Part shown: one piece after another, positions 36,296-46,255 of the stretch
How positions within the stretch are numbered: the stretch's first letter is position 1
How the letters are laid out: each line of letters opens with the position of its first letter
NCBI RefSeq assembly: GCF_002355595.1
Contig: NZ_AP017422.1
Location: 3,782,001 to 3,846,000, forward strand
DNA from: Filimonas lacunae
Lineage (GTDB): Bacteria; Bacteroidota; Bacteroidia; Chitinophagales; Chitinophagaceae
Length of the DNA: 64,000 nucleotides
Reading direction: 5' to 3'
The notes under the pieces: model-generated
Databases searched by the model: none
Told to the model about the DNA's origin: nothing
Seen by the model: the letters and a program-made list of their open reading frames with translations, nothing else
Program-made: the position numbers and the translations under genes

Positions 36296-37969
36296 TTATT
36301 GGTAAACAGGTAAGCCGTCTGTACCAAAACGTGGTAAAAACTGTGGATCATCTACAGGAATAAAGTGAATCATATCCAGGTACATGGCCCCATTGGAGCC
36401 ACTCAACGCAGTTAAACGCACGGTTTGAATACCCGTAGTGGCAATGTCAATGGTACCCACTAAGCGACCTGCCGGGCGGTACGAAGTAGTATTGGAAGTA
36501 TACCGTTTCCAACCTACAGACTCCAGCTGGTTATCTGTTCCCGATGGCTTGGCTTCGCCCCAGTTCACCGGGCGCTGCATTAACACACCATTTACCTCTA
36601 CGTTTGTTTGAACGGCGTTTACGGCAGAATAACAGATCCACACTTTATATCTTCCCTTGATCACAGGCGGTGTTTTAAACTCCATCCAGCTGGATCTGTT
36701 GGGCAAACCAAAGCCAAACAGAAACAGATCGTTATTGCAGGACGACTGGTTAATGGTACCGCTGGTGGCATAACTATAGGTTACCGAAGCGCTGGCACTT
36801 TTATACTCCCAGTCAATGCTGGCAATAGGCCGCGCTTCCTGGCTGGGCTTAGCAAAAACAAGATTGGTTTTCTTATAATAGCCGGGCTGTTTTACTATTT
36901 CGGGGAAAGTACACACATCCCAGAACAAAGCCACCGGCTTCCTGAACTTCACCATATAATGCGCCTTGGGATGATGCCACACACCATTAGCGGCCGCATT
37001 ATCACTGGTACCCCTTTCAATAGTGATACCCTTTTCCAGTACCCCGTTAAACTCATCTTCATTAATCACCACTTCCTGGTTAAGGCTTTTTACACTGATC
37101 ACCTCCTGCGGTTGTAACGTAGATTGGGAAGGCAGCGTAATGATATCCCCCAGGAACTGCAGCGTGGGCAGGATATGGTACGACATGTATATATGCAAAC
37201 TATCCGTTACCAGCGCCGGGTTATGCTTATTAGAATACCGCGCTTTCAGTTGCGCATAGCTGGTAATGCCGCTATCTGCCAGCACCTGGTTACTTTCTGC
37301 AAACACGGTTTTAAAACGCCAGGCAGTATCGGTATACACGGTATTCAGCGTATCAAAATAGCCTGTTTCATGCAAGGCTTCTACAAAAATGGAATAGTTG
37401 GGATCTTTAGCCAGTTGCCCGGCAATGGTTAACTCCGCCAGCTGTAACACATTGTCAATAGTGTGTACCACGCCGTTCCCTACCGTAATGTTCGATTGTA
37501 TCACATTCGCCTGCCTGTTTACCGTATAACTGGATACCGCATTTTCAACGGCCACACCGGTAATCAAAAACTGGCCATACATAGTAGGCACCGGTAGTTT
37601 ACCATCTTTAAACAGACTGGTAGTAACCACATCGTTCAGCACATGAAAGCGCACCATATCTTTCAGCTTATCCATATCTACTGCGTCAATACTGGCAGCC
37701 CCTATGCTTTGTAGCCATTTTTGCACACCCTGGTTAGTGGGTGCAAAGCAGGTATATTTACCATAAGCATTTAGAAAATTAGAGAACTCTGTTTTTTCCA
37801 GTATTTGCTGAAACAGTGAAAAGGAATCTTTATGGTTGCGTAGATAGCCCACTATATTTACATCAGAGGTAGTGGTAGAGGTATAATTTTCTTTGGTGCA
37901 GTTTACCAGTAATAATGCCCATGCAATAAGGCCTGCTGCAATCCACCTGTTTATAATACTAAATTTCAT
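36296..37969 (-). CDS. Fasciclin (FAS1) domain lipoprotein with C-terminal beta domain
   Basis: About 557 aa from the ATG at 37969. Lipobox LLVNC. FAS1 domain at about 35-160: FQQILEKTEFSNFLNAYG, then YTCFAPTNQGVQKW and VVHTIDNVLQLAEL. A second FAS1-like part covers about 170-330. The C-terminal 200 aa (YKVWICYSAVNAVQTNVEVN, VRLTALSGSNGAMYLDMIHF) have the look of a CBM-like jelly roll. Between SusD and another FAS1 gene, with 9 and 10 nt gaps; a likely surface glycan-binding or adhesion component. Confidence 0.85.
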   Translation of the reverse strand: MKFSIINRWIAAGLIAWALLLVNCTKENYTSTTTSDVNIVGYLRNHKDSFSLFQQILEKTEFSNFLNAYGKYTCFAPTNQGVQKWLQSIGAASIDAVDMDKLKDMVRFHVLNDVVTTSLFKDGKLPVPTMYGQFLITGVAVENAVSSYTVNRQANVIQSNITVGNGVVHTIDNVLQLAELTIAGQLAKDPNYSIFVEALHETGYFDTLNTVYTDTAWRFKTVFAESNQVLADSGITSYAQLKARYSNKHNPALVTDSLHIYMSYHILPTLQFLGDIITLPSQSTLQPQEVISVKSLNQEVVINEDEFNGVLEKGITIERGTSDNAAANGVWHHPKAHYMVKFRKPVALFWDVCTFPEIVKQPGYYKKTNLVFAKPSQEARPIASIDWEYKSASASVTYSYATSGTINQSSCNNDLFLFGFGLPNRSSWMEFKTPPVIKGRYKVWICYSAVNAVQTNVEVNGVLMQRPVNWGEAKPSGTDNQLESVGWKRYTSNTTSYRPAGRLVGTIDIATTGIQTVRLTALSGSNGAMYLDMIHFIPVDDPQFLPRFGTDGLPVYQ

Positions 37970-37984
37970 AAGCACGTTTTGTAT

Positions 37985-39475
37985 TTATTTATAAAACGGG
38001 TTTTGCACAAGCAGTTTATTCGTTTCCAGCTCGCGTATATAAATAGGAAAGTAATGACTGTTATCATCCCGTAATTTGGCAAAGGCCGCCTGCTGCCTGT
38101 CGGTAGGAATACTGATGGCGGCCATACTAAGCAACAACTGGCGGTTCTGATAATCATCCCGTTTCGCATTGCGCAACACATCAAACCAGCGCTTGCCCTC
38201 AAAAGCAAACTCACGCTGCCTTTCTGCCAGGATATAATACATCATCCCCAGCTTATTGGTGCTATCCATCGGCTCCAGATCCAGCGCATTGGCGCGGCGG
38301 CGAATGGTTTTTACCAGCCGCGATGCTTCCAGCGGCTGCCCTGCCGCATTCAGCGCTTCGGCCTTCATTAACAGCACATCGGCATAGCGGTAAATGATCC
38401 AGTGCGCAATAGACTGGTCAGTGGCTCGCATATCCTCTCCATATTGATCAGCCCCTACATATTTCCAGATAGTAAAGTCTGTGCTTCGGAAAGAAGTGTT
38501 ATCACCCCGGCAATCTACTATGGGCGTAGCATTGATTACATCCACCCCGTACACCAGCTCACTCAGCTGCGATGCGGCCGCCCAGCGTTTGTTGTTAGGC
38601 GTGAACATGGTATAGAACGGATTGGTTTTCTGTATATCATATTGCAGTTCAAAAATGCTTTCATTGGAATTACCATTATAAAACACTTCCATAAAAAACT
38701 GCCCGGCCTGTATCAGGCCAAAACGATTGGAATTAATCACCTTATCGCACTCCGCCACACACTCGGTATACTTGTCCATCCACAGATACACATCTGCCAG
38801 CAACGCATTGGCCGTATAACGTGTAGCATGTCCTTTATCCGTTACTTTATTACCATAAGTAACAGGCAAACCTTCTTCTGCCGTTTTCAAATCTGTCACC
38901 AGCTGGTTTAATATCTCCTTGTCTGTATTCAGTGGAACAGAAGCAATATCCTCATCACTGAAAGTGGCCTTCAATCGTAACGGTGCGTTTTTGAAAGTGC
39001 GCACCAGGTAAAAATACAAGAGGGAGCGAACGGTCAGGGCTTCCCCTATATAAGCATTGGCCTGCTCCTGTGTAAAAGTATTGTCCAGCTCCAGCACACC
39101 GGGTGTCAATTCAATTACCGTGTTACAGTAATTAATGGTTTGATAAATAGTACGCCAATTGGTAAACACATTGGTGGGTAACACATTCAGGTTGGCAATA
39201 TCCAGTTCGTCCTGAACAGCCCTGAAACCTGGGGTCACATTATCCGAACGCGTTTCGCCCCACATGAACAGATATTCGGGAATAGCCCGGTCGCCCGTGG
39301 TGCTTCCCAGCATAGAAGCATAAATACCATTTACAGCAGCAGCCACCTGCTCCTTGGTTTTCCAGTAATCCTGCCGTATAATGCCATCTTTAGGCTTTAA
39401 ATCCAGGAATTTATTACAACTGCTTGCTGTTAACAACAAACAGCCGGCAAACAGGTATATCGTTAGTTTAGTCAT
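37985..39475 (-). CDS. SusD/RagB-family lipoprotein (PUL, first pair)
   Basis: A 496-aa protein with lipobox ASSC followed by NKFLDLKPKDGI. Typical elements: QVAAAVNGIYASML, TALLADVYLWMDKYTECV-like helix (ANALLADVYLWMDKY) and the end signature LAERQREFAFEGKRWFDVLR. Co-encoded 12 nt after its SusC. Binds glycan on the cell surface as lid of the transporter. Confidence 0.95.
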   Translation of the reverse strand: MTKLTIYLFAGCLLLTASSCNKFLDLKPKDGIIRQDYWKTKEQVAAAVNGIYASMLGSTTGDRAIPEYLFMWGETRSDNVTPGFRAVQDELDIANLNVLPTNVFTNWRTIYQTINYCNTVIELTPGVLELDNTFTQEQANAYIGEALTVRSLLYFYLVRTFKNAPLRLKATFSDEDIASVPLNTDKEILNQLVTDLKTAEEGLPVTYGNKVTDKGHATRYTANALLADVYLWMDKYTECVAECDKVINSNRFGLIQAGQFFMEVFYNGNSNESIFELQYDIQKTNPFYTMFTPNNKRWAAASQLSELVYGVDVINATPIVDCRGDNTSFRSTDFTIWKYVGADQYGEDMRATDQSIAHWIIYRYADVLLMKAEALNAAGQPLEASRLVKTIRRRANALDLEPMDSTNKLGMMYYILAERQREFAFEGKRWFDVLRNAKRDDYQNRQLLLSMAAISIPTDRQQAAFAKLRDDNSHYFPIYIRELETNKLLVQNPFYK

Positions 39476-39487
39476 ATGGTTTCGTTT

Positions 39488-42400
39488 TTAAAAGCCAGCC
39501 ACCACGCCAATGGTCAGTGTTTTAGAAGGCGGCGTCATACTGTAATCAATAGCCAGGCGAAAAGGATCAGCACCGGTAGAACTCACCTCCGGGTCTTGCC
39601 CCGTATAACGGGTGAAGGTGAACAGGTTTTCAGCGGTGAGATAAGCACTGAGCGATTTCATTTTTATACGCGCCAGAAACTGCGGACTAAAAGTGTAGCG
39701 CACCGTAATAGTGCGGAAACGCAGATAAGAAGCATCCTCTACATAACGATCGCTGCCCAGCCAGTTATAACCACCACCAATCAAGGCACGCGGCATATCT
39801 GTTACATCCCCCTCCTGTCGCCAGCGGCGTAACACAGCGGTGCTCTGGTTATCAAATTCATACATTTTGGTAGTGTTCATCTTGGTGCCGTTAATCACCT
39901 GGTAGCCATAGCGGAAACTAAAAAATGCCGATACCTTTAATTTATTCTTCCACGAAATGTTAGGCCCAAAACCACCGGTAAGCTTGGGGTTGCTGTTGCC
40001 CAGGTACACCACATCCATATAATTGATGTTACCATCTTTATTAATATCCTCATACATGGCATCCCCGGGCTGGAAAATATAATCTGTAGTAGGATAATTA
40101 AAGCGCATGTATACGCTTTGGCCTACCCCCGTAGAAATAGGTTTACCATTCTCTCCTATGGCAATAGTGGCAGCTTTGTCTTTATACACGCCCTTATACT
40201 TATAACCGAAGAAAGAGCCAAACGGGTTATTTACCTGCATCAAACGCAGGTACTCCCCGTTTTTAGCTACATTACCCTTCGCGTTGGTATAAAACTCCGA
40301 TACTTCCCGTATCACATTCTGGTTATGCGAAAGGTTCAGGTCAAACCCTACCACCCAGGTTTTGGTTTTAATAGGCTGGGTAAATATCGCTATCTCCCAA
40401 CCCTGGTTATCCATAGTGCCAATGTTCATGTCAACGGTACCATAGCCTGTAAAAGACCCCACCTGCAAATCGGTAAAGAACAGGTCTTTGGTGCGGTTGC
40501 GATAGATATCAATATCGGCCCGTAACCTGCTTTTGAAAAAGGAGATGTTCGTTCCCACGTTAAAGCCATGAATGGTTTCCCACTTCAGCTTCCGCAGCTC
40601 CATTTCATTTGGGTACACCGCACTGGCTCCGCCATAGCTCCAGGAATAGGTGTTATAGGTATTGTAAAAAGTATAGTCTTTCCGGGGAGCATTCCCGCTC
40701 AACGCATAGCTGGCGCGAAAGCTCCATTCATCCATCTGCTTAAAGTTCTTCAAAAAGTTCTCGCTCGATACCCGCCACCTGGCAGAGATGCCCGGGAACA
40801 AACCATAGCGATTATCTGGCCCAAAACGGCTGCTGCCATCTCCTCGTAACGTAGCCCCAAGCAGATATTTATCCCTAAAACCATACTGTAACTGCATCAC
40901 CGCTCCTACGCTGCGCGATTGCGACTGACGACTGGCGCTTAGCAGCTCTTCGTTCTGTGTACGTCCGTCTGCCGATGCATCGGTAATCAGCGAAGATGCC
41001 GTATTGGAAATCACCATTTCCTGCGATACGTTGGTTGCATCACTGGTGAACAGGTTTAAGTAAGCAGATAACTTATGGTCCTCATTTTTAAGATCGGGTG
41101 TATAGTTTAAAGAGGTGCGCGTTGTTACCCCAAACGCGTCATTATCGCCATCATAAGCCCTGTTCACCACCGTTTCGGTATTGGGGCGGCCGGTTGCTAT
41201 CTGTGGCAGAAAGCTGTTGTTTTTGGTGTTGTTAATATCAAACTGTACATCAAAACTACTGGTAAGCACTTTTTTAACAATCGTGTAGTTGATTTGAAAA
41301 CGAGGTACAATCCTTTCGCCCAGCACACTATATACTGCTTTGCTGGCCATAGCCACCGGGTTATAAATGCGTGAGTACTGTCCCTGTATATTAGAAGCCG
41401 GTGAAAAATAATTAGGCGTGATGTTCCCTTGCTCGTCATACTCAAACACACTCATATTGGGCATTTTCAAGTAAGCCACTCCCCTGATAGCCCCCTCACC
41501 AGCACTCAGGTAATTACGGCTTTGATCGGTATGTGTATAGGCCACACTGGAAAAGATCTTGATGCGCTCAGAGATGGTATAATCCAGGTTGATTCGCGTG
41601 TTAATACGCTGTAGAGAAGTGCCTATAGTAGTACCGGATTGATTAAAATAACCCAGCGAAGCAAAATACCGGGCCTTATCTCCTCCACCTGTCATACTGA
41701 TGGTATGATCCATCACATATCCACGTTTACTAATGGCATCTACCCAGTTGGTATTGTTGCTATAGTTGTGATACCAATAGGGATCAAAGGGATCGTAGTT
41801 AAACTCGCGGGAGGTTAATGAGTTTAAAGCAGCGCCATTACGGTTAATATATGCTTCGGGTATTAAAGTAGAATATTGATCGCCATTGAGCATGGGTATA
41901 GCAGCCGGCAAACGGGAAGTACTTCCTTTAAATGTATAGGATATACTGGGCTTACCGCGCGCACCACGTTTGGTGTTAATCACCAGCACCCCATTAGCTG
42001 CTTTACTGCCCCATACCGCAGTAGCTGCCGCATCTTTCAACACAGTAATATCTTTAATATCCGCAGGCGATATGTTCAGCAACTGGGCATAACCCTGTTC
42101 ATCTGCTGTACCAAAGTTAAAGTCGGAAGGAATATCCGTATCATACGGCATCCCATCTACCACTATCAGCGGGTTACCGGTAGAATTGATGGAGCTTACA
42201 CCCCGTATGCGAATGTTCATAGCAGCACCGGGGTCGCCACTCGAAGCAGTAATATCCACCCCTGCCAAACGGCCTTGCAAAGCCTGGTCAATACTGGCTG
42301 CCTGCATTTCTTCCACTTCACTGGCACTGATTCTGCCGGTAGCCGTGGTCAGGTTTCTGTCGGCAATATTGTTTAAACCATTACTGGTGGTTCTGGCGCT

Positions 42401-42781
42401 GGTAATATACACATCGCTTAACCGGGCATCTTCGGCTTCCAGTTGAAAGTTAATGATAGAGCGCTCTTTAATGCTGTCGCCTTCTATTGTTTTATGCCCT
42501 ACATACGAAACACCGATCCTGTTTTTGGTGCTCGTGACCTTTAACACATAATTGCCTTCAATATCCGTGATAGCGCTTTTAATGGTACGGCCATCTGCAT
42601 CCACTTCCGATACAGAAGCGCCATGCACCGCCTTTTTAGTGGCTTTGTCTGTAACCTTACCACGTATCATAGCTACCAAAGCCGGAGCCTGTGCCCGCAT
42701 TTCCCCTAGCAGGCAACAGGTGGCTATTATCCAAACCCCTATTATTTTTACCAAATGGTTGCTCATAATACAGTTGTTCAT
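39488..42781 (-). CDS. SusC/RagA-family TonB-dependent transporter (PUL, first pair)
   Basis: A 1097-aa protein (ATG at 42781 or 42766). Signal peptide to EMRAQ. A regulatory-like domain (IRGKVTDKATKKAVHGA) precedes a plug with DITVLKDAAATAVWGSKAAN then GVLVINTKRG, the canonical SusC motif. The barrel follows and ends with VVAGF. No STN domain. It follows the four-domain FAS1 gene by 10 nt. Imports oligosaccharides with the partner SusD. Confidence 0.96.
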   Translation of the reverse strand: MNNCIMSNHLVKIIGVWIIATCCLLGEMRAQAPALVAMIRGKVTDKATKKAVHGASVSEVDADGRTIKSAITDIEGNYVLKVTSTKNRIGVSYVGHKTIEGDSIKERSIINFQLEAEDARLSDVYITSARTTSNGLNNIADRNLTTATGRISASEVEEMQAASIDQALQGRLAGVDITASSGDPGAAMNIRIRGVSSINSTGNPLIVVDGMPYDTDIPSDFNFGTADEQGYAQLLNISPADIKDITVLKDAAATAVWGSKAANGVLVINTKRGARGKPSISYTFKGSTSRLPAAIPMLNGDQYSTLIPEAYINRNGAALNSLTSREFNYDPFDPYWYHNYSNNTNWVDAISKRGYVMDHTISMTGGGDKARYFASLGYFNQSGTTIGTSLQRINTRINLDYTISERIKIFSSVAYTHTDQSRNYLSAGEGAIRGVAYLKMPNMSVFEYDEQGNITPNYFSPASNIQGQYSRIYNPVAMASKAVYSVLGERIVPRFQINYTIVKKVLTSSFDVQFDINNTKNNSFLPQIATGRPNTETVVNRAYDGDNDAFGVTTRTSLNYTPDLKNEDHKLSAYLNLFTSDATNVSQEMVISNTASSLITDASADGRTQNEELLSASRQSQSRSVGAVMQLQYGFRDKYLLGATLRGDGSSRFGPDNRYGLFPGISARWRVSSENFLKNFKQMDEWSFRASYALSGNAPRKDYTFYNTYNTYSWSYGGASAVYPNEMELRKLKWETIHGFNVGTNISFFKSRLRADIDIYRNRTKDLFFTDLQVGSFTGYGTVDMNIGTMDNQGWEIAIFTQPIKTKTWVVGFDLNLSHNQNVIREVSEFYTNAKGNVAKNGEYLRLMQVNNPFGSFFGYKYKGVYKDKAATIAIGENGKPISTGVGQSVYMRFNYPTTDYIFQPGDAMYEDINKDGNINYMDVVYLGNSNPKLTGGFGPNISWKNKLKVSAFFSFRYGYQVINGTKMNTTKMYEFDNQSTAVLRRWRQEGDVTDMPRALIGGGYNWLGSDRYVEDASYLRFRTITVRYTFSPQFLARIKMKSLSAYLTAENLFTFTRYTGQDPEVSSTGADPFRLAIDYSMTPPSKTLTIGVVAGF

Positions 42782-42791
42782 GGATCAAAAT

Positions 42792-45032
42792 TTAATACCT
42801 GAGGTAATTATCTGTTAAGTGCACCATGCACCGGTTACTGAGGTAGTAACTCACCGTAGAGATAATGTTGGCGCTCACACCTGCTGCGTCCGACACTTTC
42901 AGGTTGCTGCCCGAATTATCTATAAACAAAGTAGTAGGCTCACCCAGGTCGTTTTTCAGCAGCGTTTCCATAGCCCCGTTTTCCACCTGGTCGGCAGCTA
43001 TTATCTTTTTAGCCAGTATATGATATTGTATAAACCGCACTACCTGTTCTTTCTCCGTAGTAAGCGTTGGATTAAAAGTGGGCACCTTATTGGGTGCAGT
43101 TCCTGTGCCAGGCAACAGTCCATCATTCACTGCCTGCTGAATAGCCGCATTATTCGGTATGAAAATGGTACAGAAGGTTCCGGAAGGAAGGCCTGTAATA
43201 TCCTTGGTGGTGGTGTTCCACAATTGTGGCGTAGCGTTTTTCAAAAACTGGAAAAAATGGTAATAAGGCGAAGAGCCTGCCGAAGTACCTGCCAGCTTTT
43301 CCAGGTGTGTGCCAATGACAGCATCACTAAAATCCAATATACGGTCCAGGTAATATACCGGCCCGTTCAGGGCTGTTTTGGTATTCACTACCGTAGCCAC
43401 GTTGCCGGCTTCCACATTACCCGGCGCATACACAGTTCCGTTTTTAAAACCAATATACTCACCACCATAGGTTAAGGCCACACCTTCGGCTGACAAATTT
43501 TTCAGCTGTTTGTTAGGCACTACATGCAGGTTAATGATGCGCTGTAAACGAATACGCGCATTGGCACCGGTTTGGCCCACCAGCGTAGAACCCGGCGGCG
43601 GTACAAAGCGCCATTGATTGGTGACATCATTGCTCACTGTTGGATCGGCAAAATAACCGGCAGCATTCAGTACCGCATTACTGATCATAAACAAGGTATA
43701 GTTGCGGTGAATATTGGAGATCTGCCCTTTCAGTTCCAGGTTCAGCAGCGATACCATCATAGAATACTGCGGGTCGAGATAAGCCTTGCCATATACACTG
43801 GTAAACACGTTGGCTTCCTGTACTTTGCGGGTGCCATAGAAGATGCCGTTACTTACAATTTTCTTGTCGGTGATGTCGGCCACCGGATCAAAACGCGCTT
43901 CTTCATTCACTACATTATAGGTAGTGGTAAACTTGCTGGGCCATACCGCATTTTGCCATAAGTGTGCATTGATAAAGTCGTAAATAATAGAAGGCGGCAT
44001 CGACTCCACGCTTGGATAATGCTCCAGCAATACAGTATTAATGTATTGCTTTAACGTAGTGTTGTCGGGCACAAAAATGCTATAACAGTTTTGCTGCCCA
44101 TCATTATCCTGTTGCTTCAAAAAGTTTTCGTTATTCAGCGAAAAGCCAATAGCAGCGCTAAACATTTTGGTGTACACCCGCGCATTGGTACTATTAATGT
44201 TATTATACTTAGTAGTAACTCCCTGGTTAAACAAATACGAAACCAAAAACCGGTCGAACAGTTTTTTAAACTCGCTGTATTCCGGCTTGCTGGCTAAATA
44301 CTCATCTATCGAAGGCAAAGCCACCATCACTTTATTCACGATATGAATAATACCATTTTCGGTTAAAATATCTTTTGCCGTAACCGTTGCATCCAGCACA
44401 TTAAAACCAGTATAGGTAGCGTTGGGGTAGAAATAATTATAATCGCTGGCGTTCAATCCCTTGGCGCTCATAAAATTGTCAACGAAATAAGTAATATACT
44501 TGTTGTTGTTATCCGCATCCACATAGTTTGCCGTTCCGTTGCGGTTAGCGCTGATAGCTTTGATGCTGTTACCACTGGTATCTTTGGTATCATATACACC
44601 CACGTAGTTAGCCGTACGCCTTCTGAAAGCCTGATTAGGCACCCATCCAATGGTGGAAGTACTTTGAAAATCACCTATCCTTTCCTTTTTAAAACCATTG
44701 TACACCAGGCAATAGGTCACTATCTGCCTGCAACTATTGGAATCCAGCTGGTCCACACCAGACACCCCCTTCTCCGATAAATACACTTTGAAAGCCGAAT
44801 CGTGCGGGGCAAAAAATGTCCAGTAACCTGCAGCGGAAAGAATGTCTTTATACCCGGCTTTATCAATAGCAGCCAGCAGGTGTGTAAAATTACCTTTAGA
44901 AGCAAGGGTTTGGTAAATGGGCGGCGGCAGGGTTTCCGGGCGGCCGTAGAACTCGTCCCACGTCTCTTTCCGGCAGCTTGCCAGGGCAACTATTACCAGT
45001 ACGGAAATGGCAATCAATCGTCGGTTCATCAT
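42792..45032 (-). CDS. Four-domain fasciclin (FAS1) lipoprotein, first gene of the PUL operon
   Basis: A 746-aa lipoprotein with lipobox ALASC (residues 16-20). Four FAS1-like repeats can be traced by their recurring FAPHDSAF / FVPDNTTL / FMISNAVL / FIPNNAAI strands and H2-type ends (GIIHIVNKVMVALP, PVYYLDRILDF): about 35-240, 240-430, 430-590 and 590-746. FAS1 domains mediate adhesion or glycan contact in many systems. It leads the seven-gene operon, 10 nt before SusC. A four-FAS1 protein heading a SusCD operon is uncommon. Confidence 0.88.
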   Translation of the reverse strand: MMNRRLIAISVLVIVALASCRKETWDEFYGRPETLPPPIYQTLASKGNFTHLLAAIDKAGYKDILSAAGYWTFFAPHDSAFKVYLSEKGVSGVDQLDSNSCRQIVTYCLVYNGFKKERIGDFQSTSTIGWVPNQAFRRRTANYVGVYDTKDTSGNSIKAISANRNGTANYVDADNNNKYITYFVDNFMSAKGLNASDYNYFYPNATYTGFNVLDATVTAKDILTENGIIHIVNKVMVALPSIDEYLASKPEYSEFKKLFDRFLVSYLFNQGVTTKYNNINSTNARVYTKMFSAAIGFSLNNENFLKQQDNDGQQNCYSIFVPDNTTLKQYINTVLLEHYPSVESMPPSIIYDFINAHLWQNAVWPSKFTTTYNVVNEEARFDPVADITDKKIVSNGIFYGTRKVQEANVFTSVYGKAYLDPQYSMMVSLLNLELKGQISNIHRNYTLFMISNAVLNAAGYFADPTVSNDVTNQWRFVPPPGSTLVGQTGANARIRLQRIINLHVVPNKQLKNLSAEGVALTYGGEYIGFKNGTVYAPGNVEAGNVATVVNTKTALNGPVYYLDRILDFSDAVIGTHLEKLAGTSAGSSPYYHFFQFLKNATPQLWNTTTKDITGLPSGTFCTIFIPNNAAIQQAVNDGLLPGTGTAPNKVPTFNPTLTTEKEQVVRFIQYHILAKKIIAADQVENGAMETLLKNDLGEPTTLFIDNSGSNLKVSDAAGVSANIISTVSYYLSNRCMVHLTDNYLRY

Positions 45033-45445
45033 TATATATTATTTAACTGCTTTCAATGCAGGCATGCACCGGCCTGCCAGGTAATTCACCTGCTCATCCG
45101 GCCCCATTAACGGGCAGCCTATCCCTTTGTGTTTGTTGTTATACTAAGCAGTTACATGCAATAAACAGCCCTACCTGCTGGCATTACGCTTTTGCAGGCC
45201 ATTTCTTTTTACAGGAAGTAGTATGAAAAATCCTACCTGACAGGCTTTATACACATTCAGTAAAAACAATCGTTCTCATCAGCAGTAAGCAGCTTTTACA
45301 ACATCATCTGGAAAGTGTACATTCCATGGCAATTCATACAGCTTATCTAAATGGCAATTCTGGTCAATCGAATCTTGAAATGTAAAGATGTTAAAAGTTT
45401 AAAACAATACTTCTCACATACAGATCATTATTTCGCACAAACTGC
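45033..45445. promoter_or_regulatory. Regulatory region upstream of the seven-gene PUL operon
   Basis: 413 bases without a gene, holding the promoter of the FAS1/SusCD operon. No good TAnnTTTG box was found on the minus strand. A leader hairpin CAGGT-aattc-ACCTG lies at 45078-45092 and CCTACCTG is directly repeated at 45170-45177 and 45232-45239, each followed by a GGC. These may be sites for the AraC-type response regulator. Confidence 0.45.
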
Positions 45446-46228
45446 TCATCCGGCTTTTAATATGGGATTTGTTTTTTTGGTAGCTATATACTCCGAAGGC
45501 GTAATACCAAATTGCTTTAAAAAACTTCTCCCGAAATAGGTTTGAGACGCAAAGCCTGTAAGATCGGCAACTTCATAAATTTTATAAGAACCTTCTGCCA
45601 ACAGCTCTGCTGCCTTTTTTAAGCGGGTGATATTGATAAGATCGGAGGGGCTGATGCCGGTAATGGATTTAATGGTGCGGTATAAGGTAGGCCTGCTCAT
45701 GTTCATATACCGGGCTAAATCTTCTACACCCAGCCCGGTTTCTTCCATGTGCAGCAATATTTCTTCATGCAGCTTTTCCATAAAATGTTCTTCCGTTTTA
45801 CTGAAGCCCGGAGTTTGAATGTGTAGTAAGGGAGAATGGGCAAAATGTTCTTTAATCCTGGTTCTGTTCTCCAGCAGGTTAGCAATCTGCACCCGCAGAA
45901 AGTCGGGCGAAAAGGGCTTCTCCACATAGGCATCCGCACCGGTCTCCAGCCCCTCAATTTTAGATTGATGTGTATTTTTTGCTGTTAACAATATCAGCGG
46001 CATATGGCGGTAGTCGGCATGGGCTTTCATGCGCTTGCACAATTGCAGGCCATCCATTCCATCCATCATAATATCCGAAACAACCAGCTGCACTGCTTCT
46101 TCCTGCAACACTTCCAGCGCTTCGCATCCATCCAGCGCTTTCTTTATCCGGTAATGAGTACATAGTTCAGATTCCAGGAAGGTTAGAATATCATCATTGT
46201 CGTCAACTAAAAGAATCAGTGGTTTCAT
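45446..46228 (-). CDS. Response regulator with AraC-type DNA-binding domain
   Basis: A 260-aa protein. The receiver domain (1-120) has Asp9/Asp10, phospho-acceptor Asp52 (VSDIMMDGMDG), and Lys104 (EKPFSP). The C-terminal AraC HTH (about 155-255) contains EDLARYMNMSRPTLYRTIKS and VADLTGFASQTYFGRSF. It is the C-terminal half of a hybrid two-component system (HTCS), here encoded apart from its kinase. It lies in the same reading frame as the kinase, separated by TAA AAA TAA and nine codons. Probably activates the FAS1/SusCD operon just downstream. Confidence 0.93.
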   Translation of the reverse strand: MKPLILLVDDNDDILTFLESELCTHYRIKKALDGCEALEVLQEEAVQLVVSDIMMDGMDGLQLCKRMKAHADYRHMPLILLTAKNTHQSKIEGLETGADAYVEKPFSPDFLRVQIANLLENRTRIKEHFAHSPLLHIQTPGFSKTEEHFMEKLHEEILLHMEETGLGVEDLARYMNMSRPTLYRTIKSITGISPSDLINITRLKKAAELLAEGSYKIYEVADLTGFASQTYFGRSFLKQFGITPSEYIATKKTNPILKAG

Positions 46229-46255
46229 ACAGCAATTTTTAATCGTTAGTTATTT

